38,763 bases of DNA from CATZDY01 sp045599035 (GCA_045599035.1 JAZRVI010000008.1:1-38763); one strand, 5' to 3'; positions 25,321 through 33,610 are shown, counted from the stretch's first letter. Notes: a model not told the origin generated them from the sequence alone. Numbers and translations: made by a program.

Positions 25321-25745
25321 TCACACCCCGCTTCACTAGGAATTAAGCCTTTGCTGGGACCGATCTTTTTAACTCTTTCGGTTACGCCGGTAACCACTTC
25401 GCCAAAACGACCGCCTTCCGCAGCGGAGACCCAGGAAAAATTAATTCTATCTGATTCAACACCGATATATTCAAGCAAGCTTTTCATTAAAGCAAATTTT
25501 CTTCTGGCCACATAGTTGCCGCTGGTATAGTGACAATCTCCAGGGTGACAACCAGAGGTTAAGATTCCGTCAGCTCCGTTTTTCAAAGCAGTCAGAATAA
25601 ACAGAGGATTCATCCGGCCTGAGCAAGGCACCCGAACGACCCGAATATTGGGAGGATACTGAATACGGCTTACGCCCGCCAGGTCTGCTCCCCCATAACT
25701 ACACCAGTTGCACAAAAAGGCAAATATTTTGGGTTCCCATTCCAT
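25302..25745 (-). CDS. mvhD: MvhD/FlxD-like iron-sulfur subunit (copy 1)
   Basis: [2Fe-2S] linker between HdrA1, encoded just upstream, and FlxABC, encoded downstream. Family cysteines: FLCNWCSYGG (12-15), VPCSGRM near 40 and SGCHPGDCHY near 65-71. At 147 residues it is slightly longer than copy 2 because of a C-terminal extension ending in GCECGCKK. This adds three closely spaced cysteines not needed by the family, possibly an extra metal site. GGGAGG precedes the ATG. It overlaps flxC by 19 bases. In the FlxABCD scheme this is FlxD. Confidence 0.92.
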   Translation of the reverse strand: MEWEPKIFAFLCNWCSYGGADLAGVSRIQYPPNIRVVRVPCSGRMNPLFILTALKNGADGILTSGCHPGDCHYTSGNYVARRKFALMKSLLEYIGVESDRINFSWVSAAEGGRFGEVVTGVTERVKKIGPSKGLIPSEAGCECGCKK

Positions 25746-25765
25746 ATCTTAGTTTTCCTCCCTTC

Positions 25766-28700
25766 TTATAAAGCATTAACCATAGCCATAATTTGTTCGT
25801 TGCTGAAGCCCTTAATGTTCAAAGCTCCACAGCGGCAAGAAGAGGAACAGGCTCCGCAGCCTTTGCACAAGGCTTCGTTAACCACTGCCACTCTTTCTTC
25901 CAAATTAACCGTAATTGCTTTGGCCGGACAAACCGATTCACAATTACCGCAGGCTACGCATTTGCGTTTATTAACTACTGCACATTTACCTTCAACCACA
26001 ATGGCTTCCTTGGCCAGAACGGTGCAGGCACGAGAAACCGCTGCTTTGGCTTGAGAAATATTTTCATCCAAGGTTTTGGGAGCATGAGCAGTTCCGCAGA
26101 CAAAGACTCCGTCCGTGCTGAAGTCAACCGGACGCAGTTTCAAGTGAGCTTCCAGGAAGAAACCTTCGGCATTAAGCGGAACTTTATACAGTTTGGACAA
26201 ATCTTTATTGCCTTCTTCCGGAACCATGGCGGCAGCCAAAACTACCCGGTCAGCCTGGATTTTTACCGGAATACCCAAAACATGGTCAGTAACTACTACA
26301 TCCAGCTTATCGCCAGCGGCAGTAACCTGAGGTTTGTTATTAACCGAATAACGAATAAAGATTACACCCAAACGACGGGCTTCAGTATAGGCTTTTTCGT
26401 GCATACCATAGGTTCTGATGTCCCGATAGAGGATAAAGACATTAGCCGAGGGATCCATTTTCTTAATCTGGATGGCCTGGTTAATGGACTTAGTGCAGCA
26501 AATCCGGCTGCAATACGGTCTGTCCGGTTCTCTGGAACCAACGCACTGCACGAAAACGATATTTTTATCTCCACCCAAAGAGCCTTCGGCTAATTGAGCT
26601 TCCTGCTGCATCAAGGATAAAACCTTATCATGCTGACCATTCAAATATTCATTGGATTTAAACGGTTTGGCACCGGTAGCAATAATGGTTACAGCGTGTT
26701 TAATTTCGGTTCCGTCCTGCAAGGTAGAAGTAAAGTTACCTACAAAACCACCGGCATCAACAATCTGGCTGCCCAGATAAACATCAATTAAATCGCTAGC
26801 CTGGATCTTGGCTTTCAGGTCGGTAATATAGGCCCGAATGTCTTCATATTCCATTCCAAAGCGAATCTTATTGCACCAGCCGCCCAATTCAGCTTCTTTT
26901 TCAACCAGGCTTACTCTAAAGCCCTGTTCGGCCATATTCATAGCTGCGGTCATTCCGGAAATCCCACCCCCGATAACCAGGGCATCGTGGTTCATTTCTA
27001 CGGTAACCGGCTGAACTGGTTCCAATAAAGCAGCTTTATAAACAGCCATCTTAACCAAATCCTTGGCTTTTTCAGTAGCTTCCACGGGGAATTTCTGGTG
27101 AACCCAGGAGCAATGATCCCGGATATTGGCCATTTCAAAGAGATTGGGGTTTAAGCCGGCTTCTTTAATGGTATCCTGGAACAAAGGTTCGTGAGTTCTG
27201 GGAGTACAGGAGGCCACTACTACTCTATTTAAATTATATTTTTCAATGGCTTCTTTAATTTGGTTGCAGGAGTCCTGGGAGCAGGCATAGGTTTTTTCTT
27301 CCGCACAAACCACGCCGGGCAATTTGGAAGCAAATTCCACGACTTCCGGAACATTGACCACACTGCCAATGTTAATCCCGCAATGACAGACAAAGACACC
27401 CATCCGAACTTTTTCGCCAATGACATCTTTTTCGGGCGGATATTCTTTTTTCTTAACCATAGTACCCCGAACTTCTGACAGACCAGCCGCCGAATCAGCT
27501 GCGGCTGCCGAAGCCTGCATAACGGTTTCCGGAATATCCCGAGGGCCGCTGAAAGCACCGGCTACAAAAATGCCGGGTTTGCTGGTACCAACTCCGGTAA
27601 ATGCCGGAACCTTGGCGAAATTAAATTCATTTAATTCCACACCCAGCTTTTGAGCCAAAGCGATCATATCTTTAGGAGCTTCCAAACCGATGGACAGAAC
27701 TGCCAAATCGAAATCTTCTTCCACAATGCTGCCGTCTTCCAGGGAATAACGAATGTTTACATCACCGGTTCCGTTAATTTTTCCGGTTTCATCCGTAGCC
27801 TGTCTGATTTCAAAAACTCTGGAGCGAATGAAGCGAACTCCGTTTTGATCTTTGGCTTTATCGTAGTATTTTTCAAACTCCTTACCATAAGTACGCATAT
27901 CCATATAGAAAATAGCGGTATCCAGTTCATACGGAGTATGTTCTTTGGCAATAACCGCTTCTTTAATAGCATACATACAGCAAACAGAAGAACAATAATT
28001 GTGTTCCAGACGGCAGTTACGGGAACCAACGCACTGAATCCAAGCAATTTTCTTGGGTTCTTTGCCGTCAGAAGGCCGCTGCAAGTGACCGCCGAAAGGA
28101 CCGGAGGCACTTAAAATTCTTTCAAATTCCAGGGAGGTTAAAACATTAGGAATGCGTCCATAGCCATAATATTCCAGTTTTTGAGCTTCAAAGGGTTCAA
28201 AACCGGGCATTAAGATTACGGAACCGACTTCCAGTTCAACCGTTTCATCCTGCATTTGGTGATTAATGGCTCCAGCCTGACAAGCGTCCAGACATTTACC
28301 GCAAACCTTCGGGTTATACCCCTTTCTAAGTCTCAGGCACTGCTGAGGATCAATGGCATAAGCGTTGGGGAAAGCCTGGGCATACAATTTGTAAACAGCT
28401 TTTCTTTTGGCTAAACCCTGGTTAAATTCTTCATCTGTTTTTACAGGACAGACTTCGGCACAAGAGCTACAGCCGGTACATTTTTCAGTATCAATAAACC
28501 GGGCTTTTTTCAAAATAGTAGCCTTGAAATGTCCTGGTTCCCCTTGCAGATCTACCAATTCCGAACCGGTCAGAGTTTCGATGTTCAGATGGCGGCCGCA
28601 GTCAACCAATTTAGGCGAGAGGATACACATGGAACAGTCGTTGGTAGGAAAGGTTTTATCCAACATGGGCATGGTGCCGCCGATAGCTGGTTTCTTTTCC

Positions 28701-28804
28701 ACCAGGTACACATAATAGCCGGATTCCGCCAAATCTAAAGAGGCCTGAATTCCGGCAATACCGGAACCCAATACCAGGACGGCTCCTACTTTATTGGTAC
28801 TCAT
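25766..28804 (-). CDS. hdrA: Double HdrA flavoprotein (HdrA1)
   Basis: Predicted bifurcating flavoprotein, 1012 residues. Order: FAD fold VLGSGIAGIQ near residue 10, TNDCSMCILSPKLVDCG near 37, ferredoxin motif KCTGCSSCAEVCP near 88, a KVCGKCLDACQAG block and FAD-domain remainder. The second half starts at VFVCHCGINIGS (about 470), with a second FAD fold VIGGGISGMTAA (about 610), then C-terminal KCVACGNCESVCP and CKGCGACSSSC motifs. It aligns throughout with HdrA2 but lacks the insert of about 465 residues. The frame opens 22 codons further up, but I place the start at the ATG at 28804, because GGATGTGA lies 8 bases upstream and the same leader sequence precedes hdrA2. First gene of the operon. 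Confidence 0.92.
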   Translation of the reverse strand: MSTNKVGAVLVLGSGIAGIQASLDLAESGYYVYLVEKKPAIGGTMPMLDKTFPTNDCSMCILSPKLVDCGRHLNIETLTGSELVDLQGEPGHFKATILKKARFIDTEKCTGCSSCAEVCPVKTDEEFNQGLAKRKAVYKLYAQAFPNAYAIDPQQCLRLRKGYNPKVCGKCLDACQAGAINHQMQDETVELEVGSVILMPGFEPFEAQKLEYYGYGRIPNVLTSLEFERILSASGPFGGHLQRPSDGKEPKKIAWIQCVGSRNCRLEHNYCSSVCCMYAIKEAVIAKEHTPYELDTAIFYMDMRTYGKEFEKYYDKAKDQNGVRFIRSRVFEIRQATDETGKINGTGDVNIRYSLEDGSIVEEDFDLAVLSIGLEAPKDMIALAQKLGVELNEFNFAKVPAFTGVGTSKPGIFVAGAFSGPRDIPETVMQASAAAADSAAGLSEVRGTMVKKKEYPPEKDVIGEKVRMGVFVCHCGINIGSVVNVPEVVEFASKLPGVVCAEEKTYACSQDSCNQIKEAIEKYNLNRVVVASCTPRTHEPLFQDTIKEAGLNPNLFEMANIRDHCSWVHQKFPVEATEKAKDLVKMAVYKAALLEPVQPVTVEMNHDALVIGGGISGMTAAMNMAEQGFRVSLVEKEAELGGWCNKIRFGMEYEDIRAYITDLKAKIQASDLIDVYLGSQIVDAGGFVGNFTSTLQDGTEIKHAVTIIATGAKPFKSNEYLNGQHDKVLSLMQQEAQLAEGSLGGDKNIVFVQCVGSREPDRPYCSRICCTKSINQAIQIKKMDPSANVFILYRDIRTYGMHEKAYTEARRLGVIFIRYSVNNKPQVTAAGDKLDVVVTDHVLGIPVKIQADRVVLAAAMVPEEGNKDLSKLYKVPLNAEGFFLEAHLKLRPVDFSTDGVFVCGTAHAPKTLDENISQAKAAVSRACTVLAKEAIVVEGKCAVVNKRKCVACGNCESVCPAKAITVNLEERVAVVNEALCKGCGACSSSCRCGALNIKGFSNEQIMAMVNAL

Positions 28805-29042
28805 TTTCTGCATCACATCCGTTCTTTTGAAATCTGATATTTTGCCAAAGGTTGCACTTGAATCTTCCAATATATATTCGCTGCCTGACTGAGAAAGCTA
28901 TCTTATGGTTAACTGTCAATTATAATTATCCGGATTAAACTCGGCATTTTGACAGAAAAATTTAAGCAGCTACCAAATTTTAGCCAACAATAACTGCTTT
29001 TTACCAGATTTCGGCTGTATCTCAAGCTCGGCGAGCAAACTA
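28805..29042 (-). promoter_or_regulatory. Long structured 5' leader of the hdr-flx-met operon
   Basis: From the predicted start of transcription near 29042 to the hdrA1 ATG there are about 238 non-coding bases. On the minus strand two hairpins can be drawn. One pairs AAGCAG with CTGCTT (28999-28964) and is followed by TTAAATTTTTC, resembling a weak attenuator. The other pairs CTGTCAA with TTGACAG (28955-28913). A short GCTC/GAGC hairpin lies at the very 5' end. I did not recognise cobalamin, THF or other known riboswitch motifs. The 313-base gap between hdrA1 and acsE contains nothing else. Confidence 0.45.
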
Positions 29043-29048
29043 TGACAT

Positions 29049-29077
29049 ATTATAATACTTCTCTATTTTTTTTGCAA
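29049..29077 (-). promoter_or_regulatory. Promoter of the hdr-flx-met operon
   Basis: On the minus strand TTGCAA (29077-29072) and a perfect TATAAT (29054-29049) are separated by exactly 17 bases, just downstream of acsE. This makes the hdr-flx-met train a transcription unit of its own rather than an extension of acsCDE. Confidence 0.8.
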
Positions 29078-29117
29078 ATCCTTTTAAACAGCCCTTGTAT
29101 ACAACATTATTTTTAAT

Positions 29118-29921
29118 TTATTTTACGATTCTACAAAATGAATCGCAATAAATTTCCTGATTTAGTAAAACCCGTGCTGCCGCTACAGCCGCCAACACAT
29201 TTTCATCCTGCAAATCCAGGATGGCAGAATCCAAACCGCAAGTCATAGCCATAACTAAAAAGGTTCGGTTAAGCAAATAGCGTTGACCGCATCCCTGGGA
29301 AATATTGGACAAGCCTAAAATAGTTTTTAAATCCGGAGCCAGGGTTTTGACCTGCCGCAAGGTCTCCAAAACCTCCCAGGCTTGATTTTGTGCAACATTA
29401 ACGGGCAGCAGAAGCGGATCTATATATAAATTCTGCAAAGGCAGCCCCTCCGCATCAGCAGCCACCACCATTTCCATGGCCAAAGCCAGGCGTTCGCTGG
29501 AGCTGGCTGGAACGCCTTCATTATTCATAGTCAGGCCGATGACCGAAGCTCCGTAAGTTACAGCCATCGGAAAATACAGATCCATTTGAGCCGGTTCGGC
29601 GTTAATAGAATTAATCAAAGCTGATCCGTTTGTATGCACCTTTAAGCCGGCCTCAATAGCCTTGGGATTGGTAGAATCCAGACAGCAGGGCAAGGTGGAA
29701 ACCTCCTGCACAGTTTCTACCAGCCATTGCATAACCTCCGGCTGCTTTTCTGCCGGAACTGCCGGACCGGTATTTAAATCCAGGCAGGAAGCCCCCAGTT
29801 TTTGCTGCCGCAAAGCCCAGGATTGAATTGTTTCCCGATCATGAGTCTGGATAGCTTGCCGAACATCTTTAAACATTCCATTGATTCTTTCCCCAATTAA
29901 AAACAGTTTGCTCCCTCCCAT
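29118..29921 (-). CDS. acsE: Methyltetrahydrofolate:corrinoid iron-sulfur protein methyltransferase AcsE
   Basis: Transfers the methyl group of methyl-THF to the cobalt of AcsCD in the Wood-Ljungdahl pathway. Pterin-binding TIM-barrel blocks are visible: LIGERINGMFKDV, LDLNTGPAVP, CLDSTNPKAIEAGL, LINSINAEPAQ, LTMNNEG and ILGLSNISQG. The C-terminus ends EIYCDSFCRIVK, as in characterised acetogen enzymes. The coordinates use the ATG at 29921 (267 residues); an earlier ATG at 29936 is also in frame. A CTG at 29906 is a strong alternative: GGGAGG stands 7 bases before it and the protein would then begin like known homologs. All choices overlap the end of acsD. Last gene of acsCDE. Confidence 0.92.
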   Translation of the reverse strand: MGGSKLFLIGERINGMFKDVRQAIQTHDRETIQSWALRQQKLGASCLDLNTGPAVPAEKQPEVMQWLVETVQEVSTLPCCLDSTNPKAIEAGLKVHTNGSALINSINAEPAQMDLYFPMAVTYGASVIGLTMNNEGVPASSSERLALAMEMVVAADAEGLPLQNLYIDPLLLPVNVAQNQAWEVLETLRQVKTLAPDLKTILGLSNISQGCGQRYLLNRTFLVMAMTCGLDSAILDLQDENVLAAVAAARVLLNQEIYCDSFCRIVK

Positions 29922-30820
29922 TCCAGATTGTTCCAATGTTCCCGCAGCATCCGCAAGGCTTCCGGATGCCGCAAGACCAGCAAATCAGCCCCCGCCCAGG
30001 CATAAGCGGCGGCGGTCATGGCTTCCCAAAGCAAAGCCCGTTTTAACTGATTACCCCACTTGCCGGATTCGTCCAAGGCTTCCGGGGTCTTCCAAGCTTC
30101 CTGGCCAACCAGACAAAACAGAGGCATGGAAAGCATTTGATCCCCGGTTAAAGCAGCGGTACGGGTTCGCTCCATAATTGAATACCCATATTCAATCCCA
30201 TAGCCCAAAGCCCCAATCAGCGGGTCATTAACAATTCGGTCAGCGGGCAGTCCGCTTTCGGTCAGCAGAATATTCAGCTCCTTAGCCAAATTAATGTCCA
30301 ATGGAGTACCAGCAATTAAGTTATGACCGTACTTTTTAGCCACTATTGCCAGATTTTGATAATTATTCGGAGTTACATAACCCAATAAAGCTCCTTGACC
30401 TGCCAAAGCCTCGGCCGCCTGAGCCAGAATCAGGCTGTCCTGTTCTTCCTGACCGCAACCCAGCACTGCCAAGGGCAGGGTCACAGCCTCGGCCACCTGC
30501 CCGGCAAGCTCGGCAAAGACTTCCGGGCTGTTGCTTCCACAGGAACGGAAGCAAATAAAATCCGCTCCCAAGTCCTGACATTTTTTAGCCCAGCGAATGG
30601 GGTCATCCCAAACCTCTCCAAAAGCTTCCGCCAGCAAAGGCGGCCAGCCGTCCGGCTGCTGTTCCCAAACCTCCAGGGCGATAGCTGGACGGTGCGGCAG
30701 CTCTCCCTCGAAGTCAGCAAAGGGCAAGGTTTCTGCTCCTCCCACCTTAATCATTTTTATGCCTGTTCCCAGGGTTAATTCATTAACTTTGCCAATCCAC
30801 TTTTCTTTGATCAATTCCAC
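29897..30820 (-). CDS. acsD: Corrinoid iron-sulfur protein small subunit AcsD (CODH/ACS delta)
   Basis: Small subunit of the heterodimer that carries the corrinoid accepting methyl from methyl-THF and donates it to acetyl-CoA synthase. The 307-residue TIM-barrel protein shows ELTLGTGIKMIKVGGAETLPF at the start, then CQDLGADFICFRS, VLGCGQEEQDS, LIAGTPLDINLAKELN, VNDPLIGALGYGIEYGYSIMERTR and a C-terminal DLLVLRHPEALRML, all familiar from AcsD/CdhD. The start is GTG with AAGGAGGT 7 bases upstream, overlapping the acsC stop by 10 bases. Confidence 0.94.
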   Translation of the reverse strand: MELIKEKWIGKVNELTLGTGIKMIKVGGAETLPFADFEGELPHRPAIALEVWEQQPDGWPPLLAEAFGEVWDDPIRWAKKCQDLGADFICFRSCGSNSPEVFAELAGQVAEAVTLPLAVLGCGQEEQDSLILAQAAEALAGQGALLGYVTPNNYQNLAIVAKKYGHNLIAGTPLDINLAKELNILLTESGLPADRIVNDPLIGALGYGIEYGYSIMERTRTAALTGDQMLSMPLFCLVGQEAWKTPEALDESGKWGNQLKRALLWEAMTAAAYAWAGADLLVLRHPEALRMLREHWNNLEWEGANCF

Positions 30821-32157
30821 TGCCAGACCTCCTTCAAGAACAGACCCAACCCAGCCGATTCCCGGGGGCCAATCAAAACTTCCCAGCCAGTCAAGTCCCG
30901 CAGCGGTTCGGCCAGCACTTCGACCCCGCCGGGAATAATCAGCTTGCGATGGTTGACCTTATTGGCTAAACCGCTATCTGCTAAAGCTGCTTCAATACTT
31001 TCCGGGGTAAACTTCCCGGCTGCCCAGCCGGTCAATACTGAAACTCCGTCTGTTTCCACCACCAACAAATAGGCTCCCGTTCGGGCAGCCTCAATGTCCC
31101 CGGCTACCATGAAATAAGTCAGGGAAAAATTGGTGGTAACAATTACCGGAGAATCAGCCTTCACCTCTCCGATTTCATAAAGCCCGGCTTCTACCGCAAT
31201 GGGCTTTTGGGGATCGGTATACAAATTCATTCGCCAAGTAATCAGAGGTAAGACTTCCGCCGGATCATCCGTGCGAATCACTACAATTCCCGCATATTTG
31301 GCCAGATAAAGCCCGGCTTCTAATACAGCCTGAGCCGGATCTGGATTAAAGGCAAAGGTTATAGTTGGATAACCAAAAAGCCGGTTTTTCCTCAAAGCCA
31401 GCCGCCGGATTTGGATTTGATCTAATAATATCTGCCGCATCTCTTTGGCTCCGGAATCCAGCACAATTTTCTTTTGTCCCAAAGCCTGCACCTTAGCAAC
31501 CAGCTCAGCCAGCCGTTCTAAGCCATTCGATTTAACTACCAGCGGCAGATCGTACTTTTGAGCTAGTTTTACCATATCCGGATAATTAGCTTCTGTAGCT
31601 CCAGCCAACAAGGGATTGGCTGCCCCTGCTGAAGTTTGGCTGAAAACCTTTTCCAAGGCTTCCGGCTGTTCGCTTTTTAAGATCAAAGGTAAATCCAGAT
31701 TGGCCAAGACGATTTGCACCGTTTGGCAAAATTCTTCCGAGCTGACTGAACCCTGACAGATAGTTAACAGGTTAACCCGGTAGTTTTCGCCCATGCGGTC
31801 AAAGTTCAGAGCTTTAATTTGCTCCAGCCGTTTCCGCAAGGCGGACGGGTCGTTCTGACAGCCCAAACAGGCGGATAGACCGGCAGGATGTTCAAATTTT
31901 TTTTCATGCCGGAACAGAACAGTTTCGTCCCCAATTTCCAAAGCTGTTTCTCCTTGGCCAATTTTAATTAAAGCTATAGGAGGAGCTGAAGCCGAATCTA
32001 AAAAATCCCGGGCTTCCGGGCTTAAATGGGAACAAGCCTCCAAAGCCGTCTTACCGCTGGCCAAAGCCATAGCAAAAGCCAAACAGGTGGGCTGACCGCA
32101 ATCTCGGCAATTAGTTTTGGGCAGTTTCTTAAAAATCTCCAAGCCGCTCAAGGCCAT
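30811..32157 (-). CDS. acsC: Corrinoid iron-sulfur protein large subunit AcsC (CODH/ACS gamma)
   Basis: Large subunit of the corrinoid iron-sulfur protein. The N-terminal [4Fe-4S] domain has cysteines at 17, 20, 25 and 42 (NCRDCGQPTC, then C42), the spacing known for this family. A TIM barrel follows, and then a C-terminal corrinoid-binding Rossmann domain (VIVTTNFSLTYFMVAGDIEAA, VETDGVSVLTGWAAGKF, IPGGVEVLAEPLRDLTGWEVLIGP). The length of 448 residues is typical. The start ATG has AAGGAGGT upstream. First gene of acsC-acsD-acsE, with its own promoter. Genes for AcsA/AcsB are not adjacent in this window. Confidence 0.95.
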   Translation of the reverse strand: MALSGLEIFKKLPKTNCRDCGQPTCLAFAMALASGKTALEACSHLSPEARDFLDSASAPPIALIKIGQGETALEIGDETVLFRHEKKFEHPAGLSACLGCQNDPSALRKRLEQIKALNFDRMGENYRVNLLTICQGSVSSEEFCQTVQIVLANLDLPLILKSEQPEALEKVFSQTSAGAANPLLAGATEANYPDMVKLAQKYDLPLVVKSNGLERLAELVAKVQALGQKKIVLDSGAKEMRQILLDQIQIRRLALRKNRLFGYPTITFAFNPDPAQAVLEAGLYLAKYAGIVVIRTDDPAEVLPLITWRMNLYTDPQKPIAVEAGLYEIGEVKADSPVIVTTNFSLTYFMVAGDIEAARTGAYLLVVETDGVSVLTGWAAGKFTPESIEAALADSGLANKVNHRKLIIPGGVEVLAEPLRDLTGWEVLIGPRESAGLGLFLKEVWQWN

Positions 32158-32220
32158 AGCATAGACCTCCTTGTTATTCCAGGTTACTCCAAAAGTTTAA
32201 ACAAAATACAAGTTGTTCTC

Positions 32221-32248
32221 ATTATATCACGCTTAAGCCTTTTTTCAA
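32221..32248 (-). promoter_or_regulatory. Promoter of acsCDE
   Basis: On the minus strand TTGAAA (32248-32243) and TATAAT (32226-32221) are 16 bases apart, about 64 bases before acsC. This gives a leader of roughly 55 bases before the start codon, with no obvious structure. Confidence 0.72.
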
Positions 32249-32305
32249 AGTGGAGTTATTTTTGCAAATTTTTTTATTTCTTCTTTTTGTGAACCCAAAT
32301 TACCT

Positions 32306-32343
32306 AAATAAAAACTGGGTGAAGGCATAAGACCCTCACCCAG
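32306..32343 (-). terminator. Terminator of tig-clpP-clpX
   Basis: On the minus strand CTGGGTGAGG pairs with CCTTCACCCAG around a short loop (32343-32315), followed by TTTTTATTT. It separates clpX from the acs operon downstream. Confidence 0.93.
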
Positions 32344-32359
32344 AGAATTAAAGCTTTAA

Positions 32360-33610
32360 TCAAGCTGGCTCATCCTGTTTGGACTCATTTTTCAGAATCA
32401 GCTTGGGATTTTCTTTATTAATTATGGTTTCCCGACTAATAATGCACTTGGCTACATCTTCTCGGGAGGGGATGTCATACATAATTTCCAGCATAATGCT
32501 TTCTACTATGGAACGCAACCCCCTGGCTCCAGTTTTGCGTTTTAAAGCTTCTTCAGCAATCGCCGTCAATGCCTCCGGCAAAAACTCAATCTCCACTCCG
32601 TCCAGATTCAGCAGCTTGCTATATTGCTTAATCAAGGCGTTTTTAGGTTCAGTCAGAATTTTAACCAGGGCAGCTTCATCCAGAGCATCCAAGGTAACCA
32701 TTACCGGCAAACGACCAATAAATTCCGGAATCAAACCATATTTTAGAAGATCCTCTGGCAGCAAGTGCCGCAAAACATCTCCAATTTTAATTTCTTTTTG
32801 ACTTTTGACTTCTGCACCAAAGCCCATGGTTTTTTTGCCAATCCGGTTTTGGATAATTTTTTCGATGCCATCAAAAGCTCCACCGCAAATAAACAGGATA
32901 TTGGTAGTATCCAACTGGATAAATTCCTGATGCGGATGCTTGCGTCCGCCTTGCGGCGGCACACTGGCCACAGTACCTTCCAGGATTTTTAAAAGAGCCT
33001 GCTGCACTCCTTCCCCGGAAACATCTCGGGTAATGGAAGGATTTTCCGATTTACGGGCAATTTTATCAATTTCATCAATATAAATAATTCCCTTTTCGGC
33101 TTTCTCCACATCATAATCCGTAGCCTGAATTAATTTCAGCAAAATATTTTCAACATCTTCACCCACATAACCGGCTTCGGTTAAAGAGGTGGCATCAGCA
33201 ATGGCAAAAGGAACATTTAAGAGCCGAGCCAGAGTTTGAGCCAATAAAGTTTTCCCGCTTCCAGTAGGCCCAATCATAACAATATTACTTTTTTGCAGCT
33301 CCACATCATCAATTTTGCTGCCCAAATTGATTCTCTTGTAATGATTGTAGACAGCTACGGCCAAGGACTTTTTGGCATCATCCTGCCCAATGACATATTG
33401 ATCCAGAATTTCTTTGATTTCTCTGGGCTTCAAAATATTAATGCCTTCCAAATCCAGTTCATCATCAACAAATTCTTCCTCAATAATTTCATTACACAGT
33501 TCAATGCACTCGTCACAGATGTAAACTCCCGGACCAGCTACCAATTTTTTAACTTGATCCTGCATTTTACCACAGAAGGAACATTTAAGTTGATTTTTTT
33601 CACTTAACAT
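32360..33610 (-). CDS. clpX: ATP-dependent Clp protease ATP-binding subunit ClpX
   Basis: AAA+ unfoldase that feeds substrates to ClpP. The 416 residues show the N-terminal zinc domain (CSFCGKMQDQV near 10 and ICDECIELC near 31-39), Walker A GPTGSGKTLLAQ near 113, pore loop GYVG near 149, Walker B IIYIDEIDKIA near 175 and sensor II GARGLRS near 365. It lies 33 bases after clpP, in the common order tig-clpP-clpX. The N-terminal C4 zinc site is intact, as needed for substrate adaptor binding. Confidence 0.97.
   Translation of the reverse strand: MLSEKNQLKCSFCGKMQDQVKKLVAGPGVYICDECIELCNEIIEEEFVDDELDLEGINILKPREIKEILDQYVIGQDDAKKSLAVAVYNHYKRINLGSKIDDVELQKSNIVMIGPTGSGKTLLAQTLARLLNVPFAIADATSLTEAGYVGEDVENILLKLIQATDYDVEKAEKGIIYIDEIDKIARKSENPSITRDVSGEGVQQALLKILEGTVASVPPQGGRKHPHQEFIQLDTTNILFICGGAFDGIEKIIQNRIGKKTMGFGAEVKSQKEIKIGDVLRHLLPEDLLKYGLIPEFIGRLPVMVTLDALDEAALVKILTEPKNALIKQYSKLLNLDGVEIEFLPEALTAIAEEALKRKTGARGLRSIVESIMLEIMYDIPSREDVAKCIISRETIINKENPKLILKNESKQDEPA

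Noticed and set aside
15673..28738. Many plus-strand open frames of 60-270 codons opposite hdrA1, hdrA2, flx and met genes
   Set aside because: They are antisense shadows produced by codon bias in the real genes; none has a ribosome site plus recognisable motifs, while the minus-strand proteins are full of family motifs.
28805..28870. 22-codon N-terminal extension of HdrA1
   Set aside because: The conserved GGATGTGA ribosome site lies downstream of the upper ATG, and the paralog aligns only from the lower start.
28805..29117. Cobalamin, tetrahydrofolate or other known riboswitch before hdrA1
   Set aside because: Expected by function, but I could not find the conserved boxes of these classes; only generic hairpins were seen.
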